NCBI RefSeq assembly: GCF_000003815.2
Contig: NC_049983.1
Location: forward strand, 9,407,470-9,471,469
Source of the DNA: Branchiostoma floridae
Taxonomy: Eukaryota > Chordata > Leptocardii > Amphioxiformes > Branchiostomatidae
DNA: 64,000 bases
Reading direction: 5' to 3'
Below, one piece after another: positions 38,399 through 50,420 of the stretch (its first letter is position 1; every line of letters starts with the position of its first letter). The notes beneath the pieces are model-generated. The model ran no database searches. It was given only the letters and a program-made list of their open reading frames with translations, and was not told the DNA's origin. The position numbers were made by a program, and so were the translations under genes.

Positions 38399-38642
38399 GC
38401 TTTTGTGACAGCTTTGATTTGGTCCAAATATTAATGATAGTAATGTATGCTCTCTTCACAACCTGCTGTCCATGTCTTTGTGTGTTGTATGGATGAGAAA
38501 TGTCGCTGTTATAAAATTTAGATAGGAATAGACTGCCACTGTCATTGGGTACCAACAAAGTTGCAAAATTATGAAAAGTGCTTTTGTGACAGCTTTGATT
38601 TGGTCCAAATATTAATGATAGTAATGTATGCTCTCTTCACAA
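38399..38642. repeat. 63-bp direct repeat at a scaffold gap
   Basis: 38399-38461 (GCTTTTGTGACAGCTTTGAT...) is repeated identically at 38580-38642, 181 nt later, and the N run begins two bases after the second copy. Assembly probably failed in a longer tandem repeat with a 181-bp unit. Confidence 0.85.
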
Positions 38643-38644
38643 AG

Positions 38645-38882
38645 NNNNNNNNNNNNNNNNNNNNNNNNNNNNNNNNNNNNNNNNNNNNNNNNNNNNNNNN
38701 NNNNNNNNNNNNNNNNNNNNNNNNNNNNNNNNNNNNNNNNNNNNNNNNNNNNNNNNNNNNNNNNNNNNNNNNNNNNNNNNNNNNNNNNNNNNNNNNNNNN
38801 NNNNNNNNNNNNNNNNNNNNNNNNNNNNNNNNNNNNNNNNNNNNNNNNNNNNNNNNNNNNNNNNNNNNNNNNNNNNNNNNNN
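38645..38882. other. Assembly gap (238 N)
   Basis: An N run whose length looks estimated rather than a placeholder. It adjoins a 63-bp direct repeat. Confidence 0.99.
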
Positions 38883-39299
38883 GATTCTTTAACAAATGTA
38901 TATTTAACAAAACATCTGTCTACGGTACATTGTAACTTTTGATGAGATAGAGGACATATGTTACCTTCATAAAGGTAAATGTATCCCCAATAAATGGTTA
39001 GACCAATTTGGCCATAAATGCATTATCTCTTTGTAAAAACAGCAAACAGATTGCAAACACTGTCCATGTGCGTGTGGTAAGTGCTACAAGATGAACGATT
39101 TCTCTAATCTAAAAGGCACTTAGCTCTGTAACTGCCCCTTTGATAAAGTGATAATTTTTCATCAACTGCACCTGACTGTGCCTCCCTGATAGCCATTTGC
39201 AATGCCAAGAGGACAGGCATTAATGGAGTTAGGTTCAAAATTGGATAATATGGAGGACGACCACTTGTAAGTAAAAAGACATTAAGCCTGTTAGTTTCT

Positions 39300-40940
39300 C
39301 GGACAGGAAAAACTTGTTTCGGAAGTCCGCAAGGCCGGGCTTGGCAATGAATGTTTCATGAGCTAGCGTCTGAGGTTAGCAAAGTGGAAAGTCTGATTTC
39401 CTGTTGACGGTTTTCGGAGGGAATTCTAAAAGGCGCAAATTTGTGAGATTTTTTAAAGACGCAGCAGTCCTAAAGGCTTCAGTTTTGTAACAGTAAATAA
39501 GTGTTAGTGTGAGATTGGGGATGCTCTCTGTTTAAAGTAGCTGAACAAGGTGTGCTAATGCACCTTGCAGAGTGAGGAATCACGAGTTGACGTGAATTCT
39601 AAAACGTGCAAATTTGTGAGGTTTTTAGGTGCATCAGTCCTACAGGCTCGAGTTTCGTAACTGTAAAATGTTGGTGTGAGATCGTAGGATGCTGTATGTT
39701 AGCTGTAGTTGTGAGCGGGATTTGTTTATGCACCTTGCAGACTGGGGGATCATGGGTTGTCCGCGAGATAGTTGCGCAGCGCCTCTTGACAATAGCGCCG
39801 GCTGCTGTATCGAACGCTCTCCACCGCGGTGCCGTGCATACGCAAAGCATCCCTCTCTTTGCGCGCACCACCTAATGATTACTGCTCTGTCGGAGAAGGC
39901 CAGATCAAAGTATCAGTGCAACACTGTGACATCCAAAAGCCATTTGGTGCCACCTTATCTCTCGGAAAGCAATCAAAAGTCAGATTAAAAATTCATAGTT
40001 CGCCAGTGTATGTCCCAGCATCAGCAGTGGGAGAAAGGTCAGGCGATATCAGCGGGGATTTGGATTTGGGAGAGTGAGAGGGCTTTAGCTTGGGTTTAAT
40101 GGCTTGTGTGTTTTGCCCCGCAAGGGCATCATCTGCAGGGGGGGTCAGGTCTCGGGTCTTGCTACAGGTCCCTCGTTGCAAATATCCGTCTATTTCTGAT
40201 CGGTATCGGAGATTTCTGTAATGAACAAAGGATTCCATACCCGTGGCTTTGTAAAGACATCTTGCTTTATCATGGGACCCAGTCGTATTCACTGGAGAAG
40301 AGACAGCGAAGGCAGAACCTCAGCGGGCACATTTCATGCCTCATTCTCCCGCCGTGTCGAAAATACGCCGATCTCCGGTGACAATCTATCGATTGGCGTG
40401 GAGGTAGACAAGATTATCATATTTTGAGACAGCGCAATCTGGGCTATCTCGGAGAGATATATTTGTCGGCACGTTTTTGTTGGACGTAATTCAGGCAGTC
40501 TACCCCACAGCCAGAATGCCAGATATGGCCATCTTCCTGGCTCCAGAAATCTGCGATCAATTACTGGTGCGGGGCATCTGCTGTGCACTCTGGACGAGGT
40601 TTCGGACCTCTCAGGTCAGAAGTCCTGATCCCTTCCCCGGCGGTTGATGCTGTCATCATCCTTATGAAGCAGAAAAGCTTGTCAGGAGGTCCTAAGAAAG
40701 AGATACGGATGGAAATGAGCACAAAACCGAAGTTTGTTTCTTCAGTAGGAAGCTATGAGCGCACCTGTTCTACACCAAATGGGAAAGTTTTCCTGTTGCA
40801 AAGAACAGGTGTAGTCAAGATGTTGTGTCTATTAACTTGGGATTTGGAGATGAGTATTTCAGGTATTCCCTTCTGGGTGACACCAAAGATCATCCAGGTC
40901 ATCCCTGTACCTTGTACCTTGCACGTCATGTCTTGAACAA
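39300..40940. promoter_or_regulatory. GC/CpG-richer island P
   Basis: After a tandem duplication at its left edge, about 0.9 kb is CpG-containing and complex (39.77-40.65 kb). A 117-codon + frame (40583-40936) matches no family I know. CACCTGTTCT and its inverse, 30 nt apart (40762-40811), could form a hairpin. Confidence 0.35.
39421..39766. repeat. Tandem duplication, unit about 173 bp
   Basis: GAATTCTAAAA.G.GCAAATTTGTGAG...TGCACCTTGCAGA at 39421 recurs at 39594. Both copies lie at the left edge of a GC-richer island. Confidence 0.85.
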
Positions 40941-41520
40941 CTTCTTATCTTGCATCTTTTAAATGTTTTTGATATATGCAACGATTTGCAATGTGTCCAG
41001 CTCAATTTAATATGGTATATGAAGTTTGCTCATGATTTCTGCAACTGCTATATGTAACCACAAATTTCTCTCAAAAACCTACTGTTTTTGAGCAAGAGTC
41101 TTTCTTGTTTTTTGACCAATTAAAAGAACCTGCACCAATATTTTAACGTTAATCCTTCAAAAATATCATGCAGGAATTGTTTTATGACTATACTCTACAT
41201 GAGAGTCTGCCAAGGTTTTGTAGAAAGTGTTTGCATTGTTATATTCAACTTTGTATCGTCTGACAGAATGTCAAAGTTGTTAAGTTTAATATATAACTCG
41301 GCCCCTTAGTGCTTTACATCCCAAATACATATTTAACAGCCACACCCCCATCAGAAGCATTACCTTCTAGTTGCATCAAGGTTGCCTCCAGGTCCCATCC
41401 CTCTCTCAATGAAAATTTGCTTCTTGAGATGCAAAAACCCTGTCTGTCAAAAAATTGAACTTCATCACATGAAATCAATGAAAATATATATTCTTAGTAT
41501 GATCAAAAATTGACCACATA

Positions 41521-41580
41521 GGCTCTTAAACAATAAGTGGGACAAAAAAAATTACAGCTGGAGACAGTCCTACTTTTTCA
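41521..41580 (+). repeat. Dispersed repeat family B, copy 3 (core)
   Basis: GGCTCTTAAACAATAAGTGG then TTACAGCTGGAGACAGTCCT. The upstream segment from about 41.38 kb also resembles the other copies. Confidence 0.55.
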
Positions 41581-41639
41581 CCTGCAACAGTTTGAAACTG
41601 AAAACTCTGACAATCAGATGATTTAAACTAGATGACCTT

Positions 41640-42480
41640 GGGGAGGTCACCGAGATTCTTTCCCTGCAGGGGGTCTGTCTCAGGATCCGACTTCCTTGTG
41701 GACGAGATGTGCCGACCTCACCTCACCCTTTCCTGTTGACAGAAAACGCTGGCATCCCGACCAGATATCTCGGAGTGCCACATATTGTCACAACATTGGT
41801 CCATGTAGCATGGTGTCATCACAGACCACTTAACCCGTTTTCTTTTGCTTCCTGAAGTTCGTGACCCGTCGGGTCCCTGTCCCTTGTTCGATCGCATCCT
41901 GAACTGTCGCCACGTTGAGTGACAATGACAGAGATAAAATGGATTTGTCTAAAAACAGTAGGCACTGTCTGCCAAGCTCAACTTTCCTAAAATAGTGAGG
42001 GCGGCACCGTAGAAATGAGGGCGGCGGTGTAGAAAGCATTCTCGCCTTTACGATAGATGGATTTGAACAGTGGTTCCAATTTTGCAGGATATGTCTCATC
42101 ACTTGCAATGAAACTCTTGTACTGAAAGATCGGACGTACGGCCCCTTATATGTCCCTTAGAACGACTCTTAAATTCCGTAAGATTCTAAAACGAGCGTTC
42201 GAACTTGTTAACCACGCCGCGTAATTCGTTTAATGACCTTGTGGTGTAATGACTACGCTCTCTGTGTTGAGCAGGTGCCAGTGACACTTGTCAGAGTGTA
42301 GCGGCAGAAAGCGCCAGTCCCCAGCCCATGACCCTGTGATGGCACAGATAGCATCCCGCTGGCATCCCTAAATTGCGACTGTCTGCCCCTGTAATGACGC
42401 CAGGGGAGTCACCAAGGCGTCCTCAGTGACCCTTGGCAACCAGGCAGGATAGAAGAGTTCCCTGATTGTCAAAACAAATA
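41640..42480. promoter_or_regulatory. GC-richer island Q
   Basis: Repeat-free CpG-containing sequence with CGTTTAATGACC and TGTAATGACTACG words. No coding frame recognised. Confidence 0.35.
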
Positions 42481-43280
42481 CTTCTAACCAAGTAGAATTA
42501 GATCAAGGTGTCAGTCAGAGGGAAAGCAGTGGGGATAAGTATTTTATCGTACTGTATCATGGAAGTAGCTGGGGAGACATCTACAGTAGAATTCCTGCTG
42601 TGGTAAAACAACAAAGATTTTGGCTTGGACAAAATGTCTCCACTGATCTTGCCTGTGATTCATGTTAAATTTAGTAGCCAGGGTAACGTTAGTAGAGTTA
42701 GGCTGGAAAGGAAAGCTTCTAAATGAATGCCATCCTAACTTTACCTTTTATCCATTTCTTTCGTTCTGTACTGTGAATTCCAAAAAGAGGGACAGAGACA
42801 AAAGAGGAGAATGAAGATAATTTATAAGTCTGTAAATGTTCTGTCAGTCCAAAAAAGTTTGACTCACATGCACAAAGGGTTTTATATATGCCATGAGAAA
42901 TTATCCCCACCAACATGTAATTGATAGACTGTAGTTTTTATGTCCTAGGATGTTGTGGGAGTTTCAGTGTCAAGGTATGAAATGAAAAATGATCTTATCT
43001 TTCCATAAAGATAGTAGGAAACAAATTTACACAAAACATTGCACATTACTGATACTGATAACACAACACATGAATCAAAAGTTCATGTTGAATGATGCAC
43101 ATACAGGTCCTGCAGATGATTTGAGTTCACAACTATAAAATATAATGCAGGAGCCATTCCTGCATCCCAGGATGGAAATTTACTTATATGGATGGGAAAG
43201 AAAATTTCACCAAGTACTCTGTCCAAAAAAAGTCATGAGATGAAATTGATGAAAATCTATTTATCAAATTTCAACAACAT

Positions 43281-43335
43281 GGCATCCCAAACAATTAGTG
43301 GGTTAGAAAATAATGCAAAGTTGGAAACAGCCCTG
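43281..43335 (+). repeat. Dispersed repeat family B, copy 4 (core)
   Basis: GGCATCCCAAACAATTAGTG then GTTGGAAACAGCCCTG. The family extends upstream to about 43165 (CCCAGGATGGAAATTTAC). Confidence 0.55.
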
Positions 43336-43766
43336 AAATATATATTTTTCTTTCTTTTATGTCTTTTTCTGTACCAAAAACAATGATAGTGGGTAACACT
43401 CGCTAGATTATTGTTGTTATCAGTGAGACCACTTGAAAAGTTAACTCCAGGACCTTATCTAACATCAGCTTGAGGAAAAGTTATCAGTAGGCGATACGGC
43501 ATGTATCGTAGATGTACATCATGGTAATACCAAGCCATCCTACATCAATCTTAAGAAGACATATATACGTTATCACTCTGCATATCAACATCGATTTAAA
43601 TGAAGAGATTTTCGTATCATATTTTCTGGTGTGACTGTCACCTGCGCCAAATGATGTCTGCATGAATTTTAGAAAGATATACATGACTTTTTCTTAGTAA
43701 ACTTAGAAGCGATGAGACTTTTAGGAATACACTTTGTTTTTTGCTGTGATGAGATGAGCGACTGCT

Positions 43767-43815
43767 GTTGCTATGACAACGATAAGTAATTGTTTACCCG
43801 GTTTACCATGGCAAC
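43767..43815. promoter_or_regulatory. Pair of RFX X-box-like sites
   Basis: GTTGCTATGACAAC (43767-43780) and TTTACCATGGCAAC (43802-43815) both fit the RFX consensus GTYNCC-AT-GGNAAC-like palindrome closely, 35 nt apart. They lie in a GC-richer, repeat-free stretch. GATAAG lies between them. Confidence 0.5.
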
Positions 43816-44810
43816 TAAATACTTCTCATTAGCCTAATTTCCTCAGAAAAGGGACGACTTGGTGGCACCTGTTGGATTTGGGTGTCAATCCACTGTAATC
43901 CCTCCCATGGAAAAGATGTGTTTTGGCCAGAGGTTTGGTGATTCACGAGCCTTTCACATGGCAAATGGGGGCATCATGAGGTATCAATGGGGGTATTAGA
44001 GGATTTTAATTACTCGCAGGTCACTAGGTTTTCTGTGGGACTTTCCCCCTGTGAGATTTGTGTGTCCCCCAGAGGTTTGCTAGTGTGTTCTGTAGGCTTA
44101 AGATATGGGATACTACTGTGTGGTACATCCCAGTGGGTACTTACTTCCTGTGCAATGTTTCTGATAATATCTCCTAACAGTTGGACACTCAACTTTTCTT
44201 CTTTAGTTTTTCTATTGAGAAGACAAGAAAAGGAAAATCCCCAAGGAAGGCCATTTAAAAACACATATAGCATTAGAAGTATCTATTTGTGATTCAAATG
44301 GCACTGTGATAGCTTCTTGAATCTTGGAAGTCATCGAAACATGGTGACTTTTATAAGGCCTTTTATTAAGATTTAGAACTTTTAATTATTGTATTTCAAA
44401 GCAGGTGGAAGACAAAATACATTTTATTTCTAACTGGCCCTCTAATGACCAGGAAGAAAATAGCTATTTGAAGAGGCCTGCAAAACCGCCCAAAAAATTT
44501 CAACTGTGTACTGGTGAAAGAAAACCCTGTTAACTTCACCAAACCCACTCATTACAGAAGAAGTGGGACACTTCATCTTCCATTGCTTCCAAGAAGGAAG
44601 TCAGACCCAAATAGCTTGGATTGTGCCTCTCAGCAGTGACCACATTAGCGTCATCGCTGGTTCCCACTTGTCACCATTGTTATCTATACTAAAGTCGTTT
44701 ATTTTCCATATACTGTATGTTCCATGATACAATTAGCCTTCGGGCAAGAACTTGCAACAAAAGTCTCTCATTATAAAAGATGGTCACTTCTACAGTCTCA
44801 ACATAAAAAA

Positions 44811-45031
44811 TAGCCTGGTAACCATGCCATCCTGACCTTCCTTCTATCTGTTTGAGGAGTATACATGTCGCTCGTCTGCCCAGTTCATTAGCTTACGCAA
44901 GGGAATTTTATGTGGTAGGCGACGATAACTCAAAGACCAGCTAAAAAGACAGGATGCCAGAAACATAACTGTACTTACCATGACTGGGCCTGGGAAAACA
45001 AGCCCATAAGTGGAAAATGGTTACCAGGCTA
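44811..45031. mobile_element. MITE-like element with 15-bp perfect inverted repeats
   Basis: TAGCCTGGTAACCAT at 44811-44825 is exactly inverted at 45017-45031. The 221-bp element has no ORF. TA at the outer edges could be the target duplication or part of the repeat. Confidence 0.5.
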
Positions 45032-45449
45032 CATACAAGAGGACATGACTTTGACTTTGACTGCTGTGCATCCAGTACAAAGGATATCAGCCATATAGAC
45101 CATACTGTTTAATATTAGCCATCTCATTTCCTCTCACTTTCTGAGACCCAAGTGCCTTCCTAGCCTCCATTCATGAAATTCTACTAGACAGCTGTAGATG
45201 AAAACTTTGCATCCAGAGAGGGATGCTGTGTTCTATTCTTGTTTGCTAATTTTCTGTGGCATGTCTAACTTCTTCTCATTCTCCCTTCTGTAGCTGAAAC
45301 ATGCCATCTGCCTCCATCAGTTTGAACACCTTGCTTCCTGTGTTGTCGATTGCATGTGTTGTGTTGTATCTGGATGTGTTGTTGATTCTATGTGTGGTGT
45401 TGTATTCGAATGTGTTTGTGTGTTTACAAATGATGTCCTTCATCACTAG

Positions 45450-45491
45450 GTTGTGTCGGTGAGCAGTCGCAAGGCGGGTTGCCAGGCAAAG
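45450..45491 (+). CDS. Possible next exon of the C2-domain gene
   Basis: This is a 42-nt candidate between acceptor CATCACTAG and donor AAG|GTACGG. Reading on in phase 0 from the exon at 29.6 kb gives VVSVSSRKAGCQAK. If unspliced it would read VRIIGGVPIS and then meet TAG at 45522-45524, so it could also be a terminal exon. The small size, 15.8-kb distance and modest splice sites keep confidence low. It was chosen because phase matches and the local sequence is GC-richer than its flanks. Confidence 0.35.
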
Positions 45492-46220
45492 GTACGGATT
45501 ATTGGCGGTGTGCCCATATCGTAGGAGAGCTCGCGATACCGCCAGGTTCTGACGGGGGTGCCTCGCATCTTACAACATCTGCCTACAGTGACCAGAGGAA
45601 AATTTATTCATGAATCATCTTTAACTAATCTTGATTTGAAATTTCTGAAAGTTTTGATAATAAACTGTGTGTTACAACTTGGGAGGCTGTAAATTTAAGA
45701 TTTCTGCCTTGGATCAAAAACAGCAAAGTCACTTTGGGTTGTAACGTTAGATTTTGAATCAAAGAAAAAAATTATTGTAGAGTTGTCAATTCCATCTTTT
45801 CTTGACAATGAAGATGTTGATGTTGATGAAATTTTCTGTATATATCTATTACCATGTGACATAAGAAAAAGACTTCTGGGTGACATTTCAATGTTTATTT
45901 CACAATTCATATCAACTCCGATTTTAAAGTAATTGTCACACTTTGGGACAACATTTTTTTACTATTGAGAATTCCAAAGTGAGCATGTTGCAATCAAAGA
46001 TAGATCTTGCATCATAAAAGAGTTTTGTCAATGTTCTTCATGTTGACTACATAAAACACATGATGTAATACATAGGCCACCTCCGTAGTAATGAATTCTC
46101 AACTATACAGTGCCACACAAAAATCAAGTTAACTTTTCTACCATTTGCAATAAAGTTACAGATAGAATTGTAACGATGGCGATGTTGCAAATCTGGAGTG
46201 TTACGTTGCGTTCGTTGTCA

Positions 46221-46290
46221 CGATAAGATAGATCGGAAAGTATATAATGAGCGCGGCACGATCCGTGCTCTCACTGACGCAGGCTTTTTT
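46221..46290 (+). promoter_or_regulatory. Isolated TATA-box promoter-like motif with GATA sites
   Basis: CGATAAGATAGATCGG (two overlapping GATA-type sites) at 46221-46236 is followed by TATATAA at 46241-46247 and, 32 nt from the TATA start, TCACTGA, a partial initiator. A GCACG-ATC-CGTGC hairpin (46256-46268) and a run of six T (46285-46290) follow. No credible ORF begins downstream, so the product, if any, would be non-coding or spliced. Confidence 0.35.
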
Positions 46291-46549
46291 AGGGCATGGC
46301 CAGTGGTGTGAAGATGTTATCTGTGCCATTGGCGCCATAGGTTATTACATTTAATCTGGCAGCACTATTTTGTACATAAACTTGCTATTGATTCTGAACC
46401 ATAAAATGTAAGGAAAGAAGCTTACACTGCAAAAAAGGACCACAACTTCAGAGTGATGTTTACTAACTCATTCTACCACTATGGTAAATTTTATCATGTA
46501 TTGCCTGTAAGATTGCCAAATTTACAGCACTGTACACAACGGTGTAAGC

Positions 46550-47231
46550 TTTCGAATTTATCAAATCATTTTGTACTGATAACGATATTTGCAGTTGATG
46601 ACTTTGAAGTAAGAAATCTTGTATTCTTATAAACTAATATTTCTTGATTTTTTATGTATATATGTGCACAGAAATCAAGTACAAAGTCTCAAGTCTCTCA
46701 AGTACAAATGATGAAAATGCAGTATTCTGAATATTAAGTTTGTACCAATGAAGATATTTGCTGTGGATGTTTTTAAGGAAAAAAGTCTTGTATTTTTATA
46801 AGCTTTGGTATATGCACAGAAAGCAAGTAGAAATGATGAAATACTCTAAATTTCATCAAATTATTTGTTTAAAATCATCAAAGTATTTGTAGTGATAGAG
46901 ATATTAGCTGTTGCCGTTTACAAGGTAGGAATCTTGTACATGTATTTTAATACACATATACTTCTTGTTTTTTAAATCTGTACATGTATATGCACAGAAA
47001 ACAAGCACTGATATAAGAATGCACATAATACCTCGTACTTTGTCTCAAAATTTCTAAATTAAAAAAACTAAAAAAACTAAATCTGTCAAATTATTTTGCA
47101 CCAATAGCAATATTAGCATTTAATATTTAAGGTGAAATCTTGTATTTTCATAAATTCATTCTTCTTTTTTTTTTATATGTACATGTATATGAACAGAAAA
47201 TATGATGGGAATGCAGTACTTTGTATGCCAC
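46550..47231. repeat. Degenerate four-copy tandem array, unit about 120-190 bp
   Basis: Each copy has a stretch like AATCTTGTATTTTTATAA followed by TGTATATG.ACAGAAA.CAAG and then ATGATG.AATGCAGTA. Copies begin near 46550, 46736, 46853 and 47047. Confidence 0.75.
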
Positions 47232-47339
47232 TCAAGTTCTGACAGATGTCAGTTTTTATCAGGGCCGATCTGACAATAAAGCCTGTACAAATGGATATGA
47301 AGAATCGTGTCTAGTCCCATGTATGTCTGATGTGATAGA

Positions 47340-47640
47340 TATGTGTCTATTTAATTGCGTGGATGTTCACACATTAATGATGATCTGAGAGGGAATTATC
47401 GTGGATGTCATCTAAGGTCGTGACAGAATATGACACTTTAGGGAGCCGGCGCACACTTTCCCCGATAAAGGGTAATGAAATCTGCCATTTTTTACCGGAC
47501 AACGGGAGAAAAACTCGTGTCCGGGAGCAAATTTTGATGTGAGTGACTCCCAATTTCGTCGGGAAATTGAGATTAATGAAATGACCACTTGTAACTAAGG
47601 CACAAGGTGTCAGGACCTTTCGCTTTGATCTACAAACAAA
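47340..47640. promoter_or_regulatory. Small GC-richer island S
   Basis: Directly right of a tandem array, with GGAGCCGGCGCACAC and CTTTGATCTACAAA (a TCF/LEF-like CTTTGAT site). No ORF of interest. Confidence 0.3.
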
Positions 47641-50420
47641 TTGAGTTTTTCAATCATTTTCATTTCAGTGAAATAAATCAGTACTATGACATTGAAGGAC
47701 AAGATTGGTGCTTTCAAGGTCAATACTGAAGGACAGAAATGCTTCATCTGAAATTACTTTATATATTGATAAATTTTCATAAGATGAATTATGTTTTTTC
47801 CACTGATGACACATATCAGTACACTAAGTTTTCTTTTGACAGTTTTCAAGTTTTTAAGTTCGTATAAAGGCTTTTCATACCTCCTAAGTAACTTGATCAC
47901 AAAGTGTGCAAAACAGACCAGTCTCTATTAATACATGTTAGGAGTTATGTGTATTATATTTGTTTGGTAGTGTTGATTTCACAATAACTGGTATAAGAAC
48001 TTCAATGCTAGTCATGACTTTTTTTTCTCGAAAAGCAGATTGTAAAAATTGAGCATCTTTTGGAGTTGATTCAATTTGAACTAAACGTGATGTGCTTTGA
48101 TTGACTTGACTTTTCTCCAATTCAAGTTGAACTGTGTTAAAATGTTACAAAGTACAGGAAAGTCTGATAATTAGTCATTTTTAAAGGCTAGGTGACCACA
48201 TCACTTACAATACTAGCACCAGCTCCGGTACATGCATTGTTTATCTGGATTTTCCAACAGTGGATGTTGCAACCAACACAGTTACTGTCCTTTTGGAAGG
48301 ATTTCAGTCTTCAACTCCGTTCTAATGAGAAAGTAAACAACAGGCTTTAAGAAATAACTTCTCAGGGGGTACCAAGAGTCATGGAAATGTAAAGAATGCA
48401 TGTAATTGGTCGGGGGCAATGTTCCCACCTTAGAGTAGCAATTTATCACTGATGCCATCAAAGGTCGCCCAGGTACTGACAGCTTAGCAAGGTCTTAACA
48501 AACTCTTCAGGAGGAGAACAAATTCTTCCTAGGGGAGGGCTAACAATTGACCCAAATTGCAACTAATTTCAGCCGCATTTCCTGGCTAATGTAGGGAGAG
48601 AGTGATACGTTCTTAATCCAAAGTATGCACTTTGTTTCGGAGGAGACTGGAACTCACTCTCCTTAAAAGCAGGGGAAGATTAGTATTATCAGCTTGTTAT
48701 CTTTGTTACTCCAGCATCCAATCCTGCACCTAATCCTGGAGAAGGATGTCGGAGAAATGGAGGCAAGGCAGCGTGATTGTCCTGTGAGGTCATTTTCGTA
48801 GCAACACAGCTACATTTTGTGCAGCGCAGTGGAGTTAGGGAAGCTGCATGCCCAACATGGGAGGGAAATATTCCTGAGAGAAAGCACAAAGTATGTACAG
48901 TAGCAGAAATCATAGCTTGCTATTAGAGTTCAGGAAGAGCAGACATCCAAGTACATTGTAGAAAGTATTTAGAGACGAATTATCTCTATGACGGGACAAG
49001 ATGCTAAGCTCATTTCCTAACTTTCAAGCAATATTCTTCGTCCATCCTCAACCTCCTTTGTCTCTAAGTAGCAGAATAAACGGCTTACTATTAAAATTTA
49101 TGACAGTTATACATCCAGGTAAATGTTGTTCAAAAACAATTTATGTCTACAATCGGGAAAAATGCCTATTTCAAAATGCCAAGCTTATTTCCTAACATTT
49201 TAAGCAAAATTCGTTGTCTTTCCTTCCCAGTAATGAATTGTTCTAAGCAGTTTTAAAAGTACCAAAAAAAAAAGGAGGACATGTATCATTGGTTGTGGTG
49301 AGAGGCAGAACATTGTTTCTGTCAAGTTCACGACTTCAGACAGTCTGCTATAAGTTAAAGCCTGGGTAAAGACCCAAATTTCATGCATGTCTTAACTGTG
49401 GGAGTTGCCAATCCCCTACCCCCCTCTGTCCGCTGTCAGGTATGATTAGCATCAACCAGGGCGAGAACCTTATAAAAGTATGTTTCTTTGGTGTACGTTT
49501 TGAACGGAGCGCTTAAATTTGTTCATAGAGCCGTGGGCTGTGACGAGTGTTGAGGATGAAAATTCCGAATCGAAAAGTATGGAACAATCTACTGAATTGA
49601 TGGTAAACAGGACTAAAATTGTTCGCATTCTGACTTCACCCTGCTCCTGAGGTGACTACCAGTGGGGTGTCATACCTCATGCTGCTACTCGCCCAAAAGT
49701 TCAACAGTGATACTGGCAACAACAGCGCAGACTGTAATCACCACCACATGGTCAAATTCCTCCGACTTCTCCCTCTGATTCCCCGGCAAAACTCCCGGAT
49801 CCTACCGTAAACTTGTCGGGCTTTCCGTCTGATTTCCGGCGCGGAGCCCGCTAAGTCTTAAAGCAACAAGAAAGTTGTTCTCAGTTACTCCTGCAGGTAT
49901 AATCTGATCCTACAAGGCTTTTGACACTTCCTAAGGTTTTAAGTGTGTCCCAACAACATTCCCAGGGTGCTGTTCCCTAACCTTTGACCTCTGGAGTTCT
50001 ACACAATCCCTTTCTCCACAAGTCAAGGTCGTGAAAGAGAATTTACAGCTTTCTTAGTCATAAAATTACAAAAAAGCGGAAGTTTGAGATGATAAAAAGC
50101 GATTCATACAGACTAACTCGATTTGAACCCTATGAGTAATGCATGATGCAGACATCACATACTCGCCCATATAGGAAATGGTAAACTGTTTTGGTGACTT
50201 TATTGCCCCTCAGGGTTGCAGTATGACTGGCCCTGGCCGGATTATCCCAAATCCCCCCTTCTCAGCCAATTTGTAAATGATCCTGATGCCGTTGGTCGCT
50301 AATTCACCCGCGCTCTCATTACTATTTGGCATCGTTGGGGGATGAAATTACGAGAAATGTGATTTTGATGCCCATCCGCTTTCACTTGTCTACTGTTGTA
50401 TCCAAATTTTGGGAAATTTG
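47641..50420. other. Mixed intergenic or intronic DNA with GC-richer part at 49.4-50.4 kb
   Basis: AT-rich to about 48.2 kb, intermediate to 49.38 kb, then a CpG-containing island with ATTA words. No exon or repeat copy could be supported. Confidence 0.3.
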
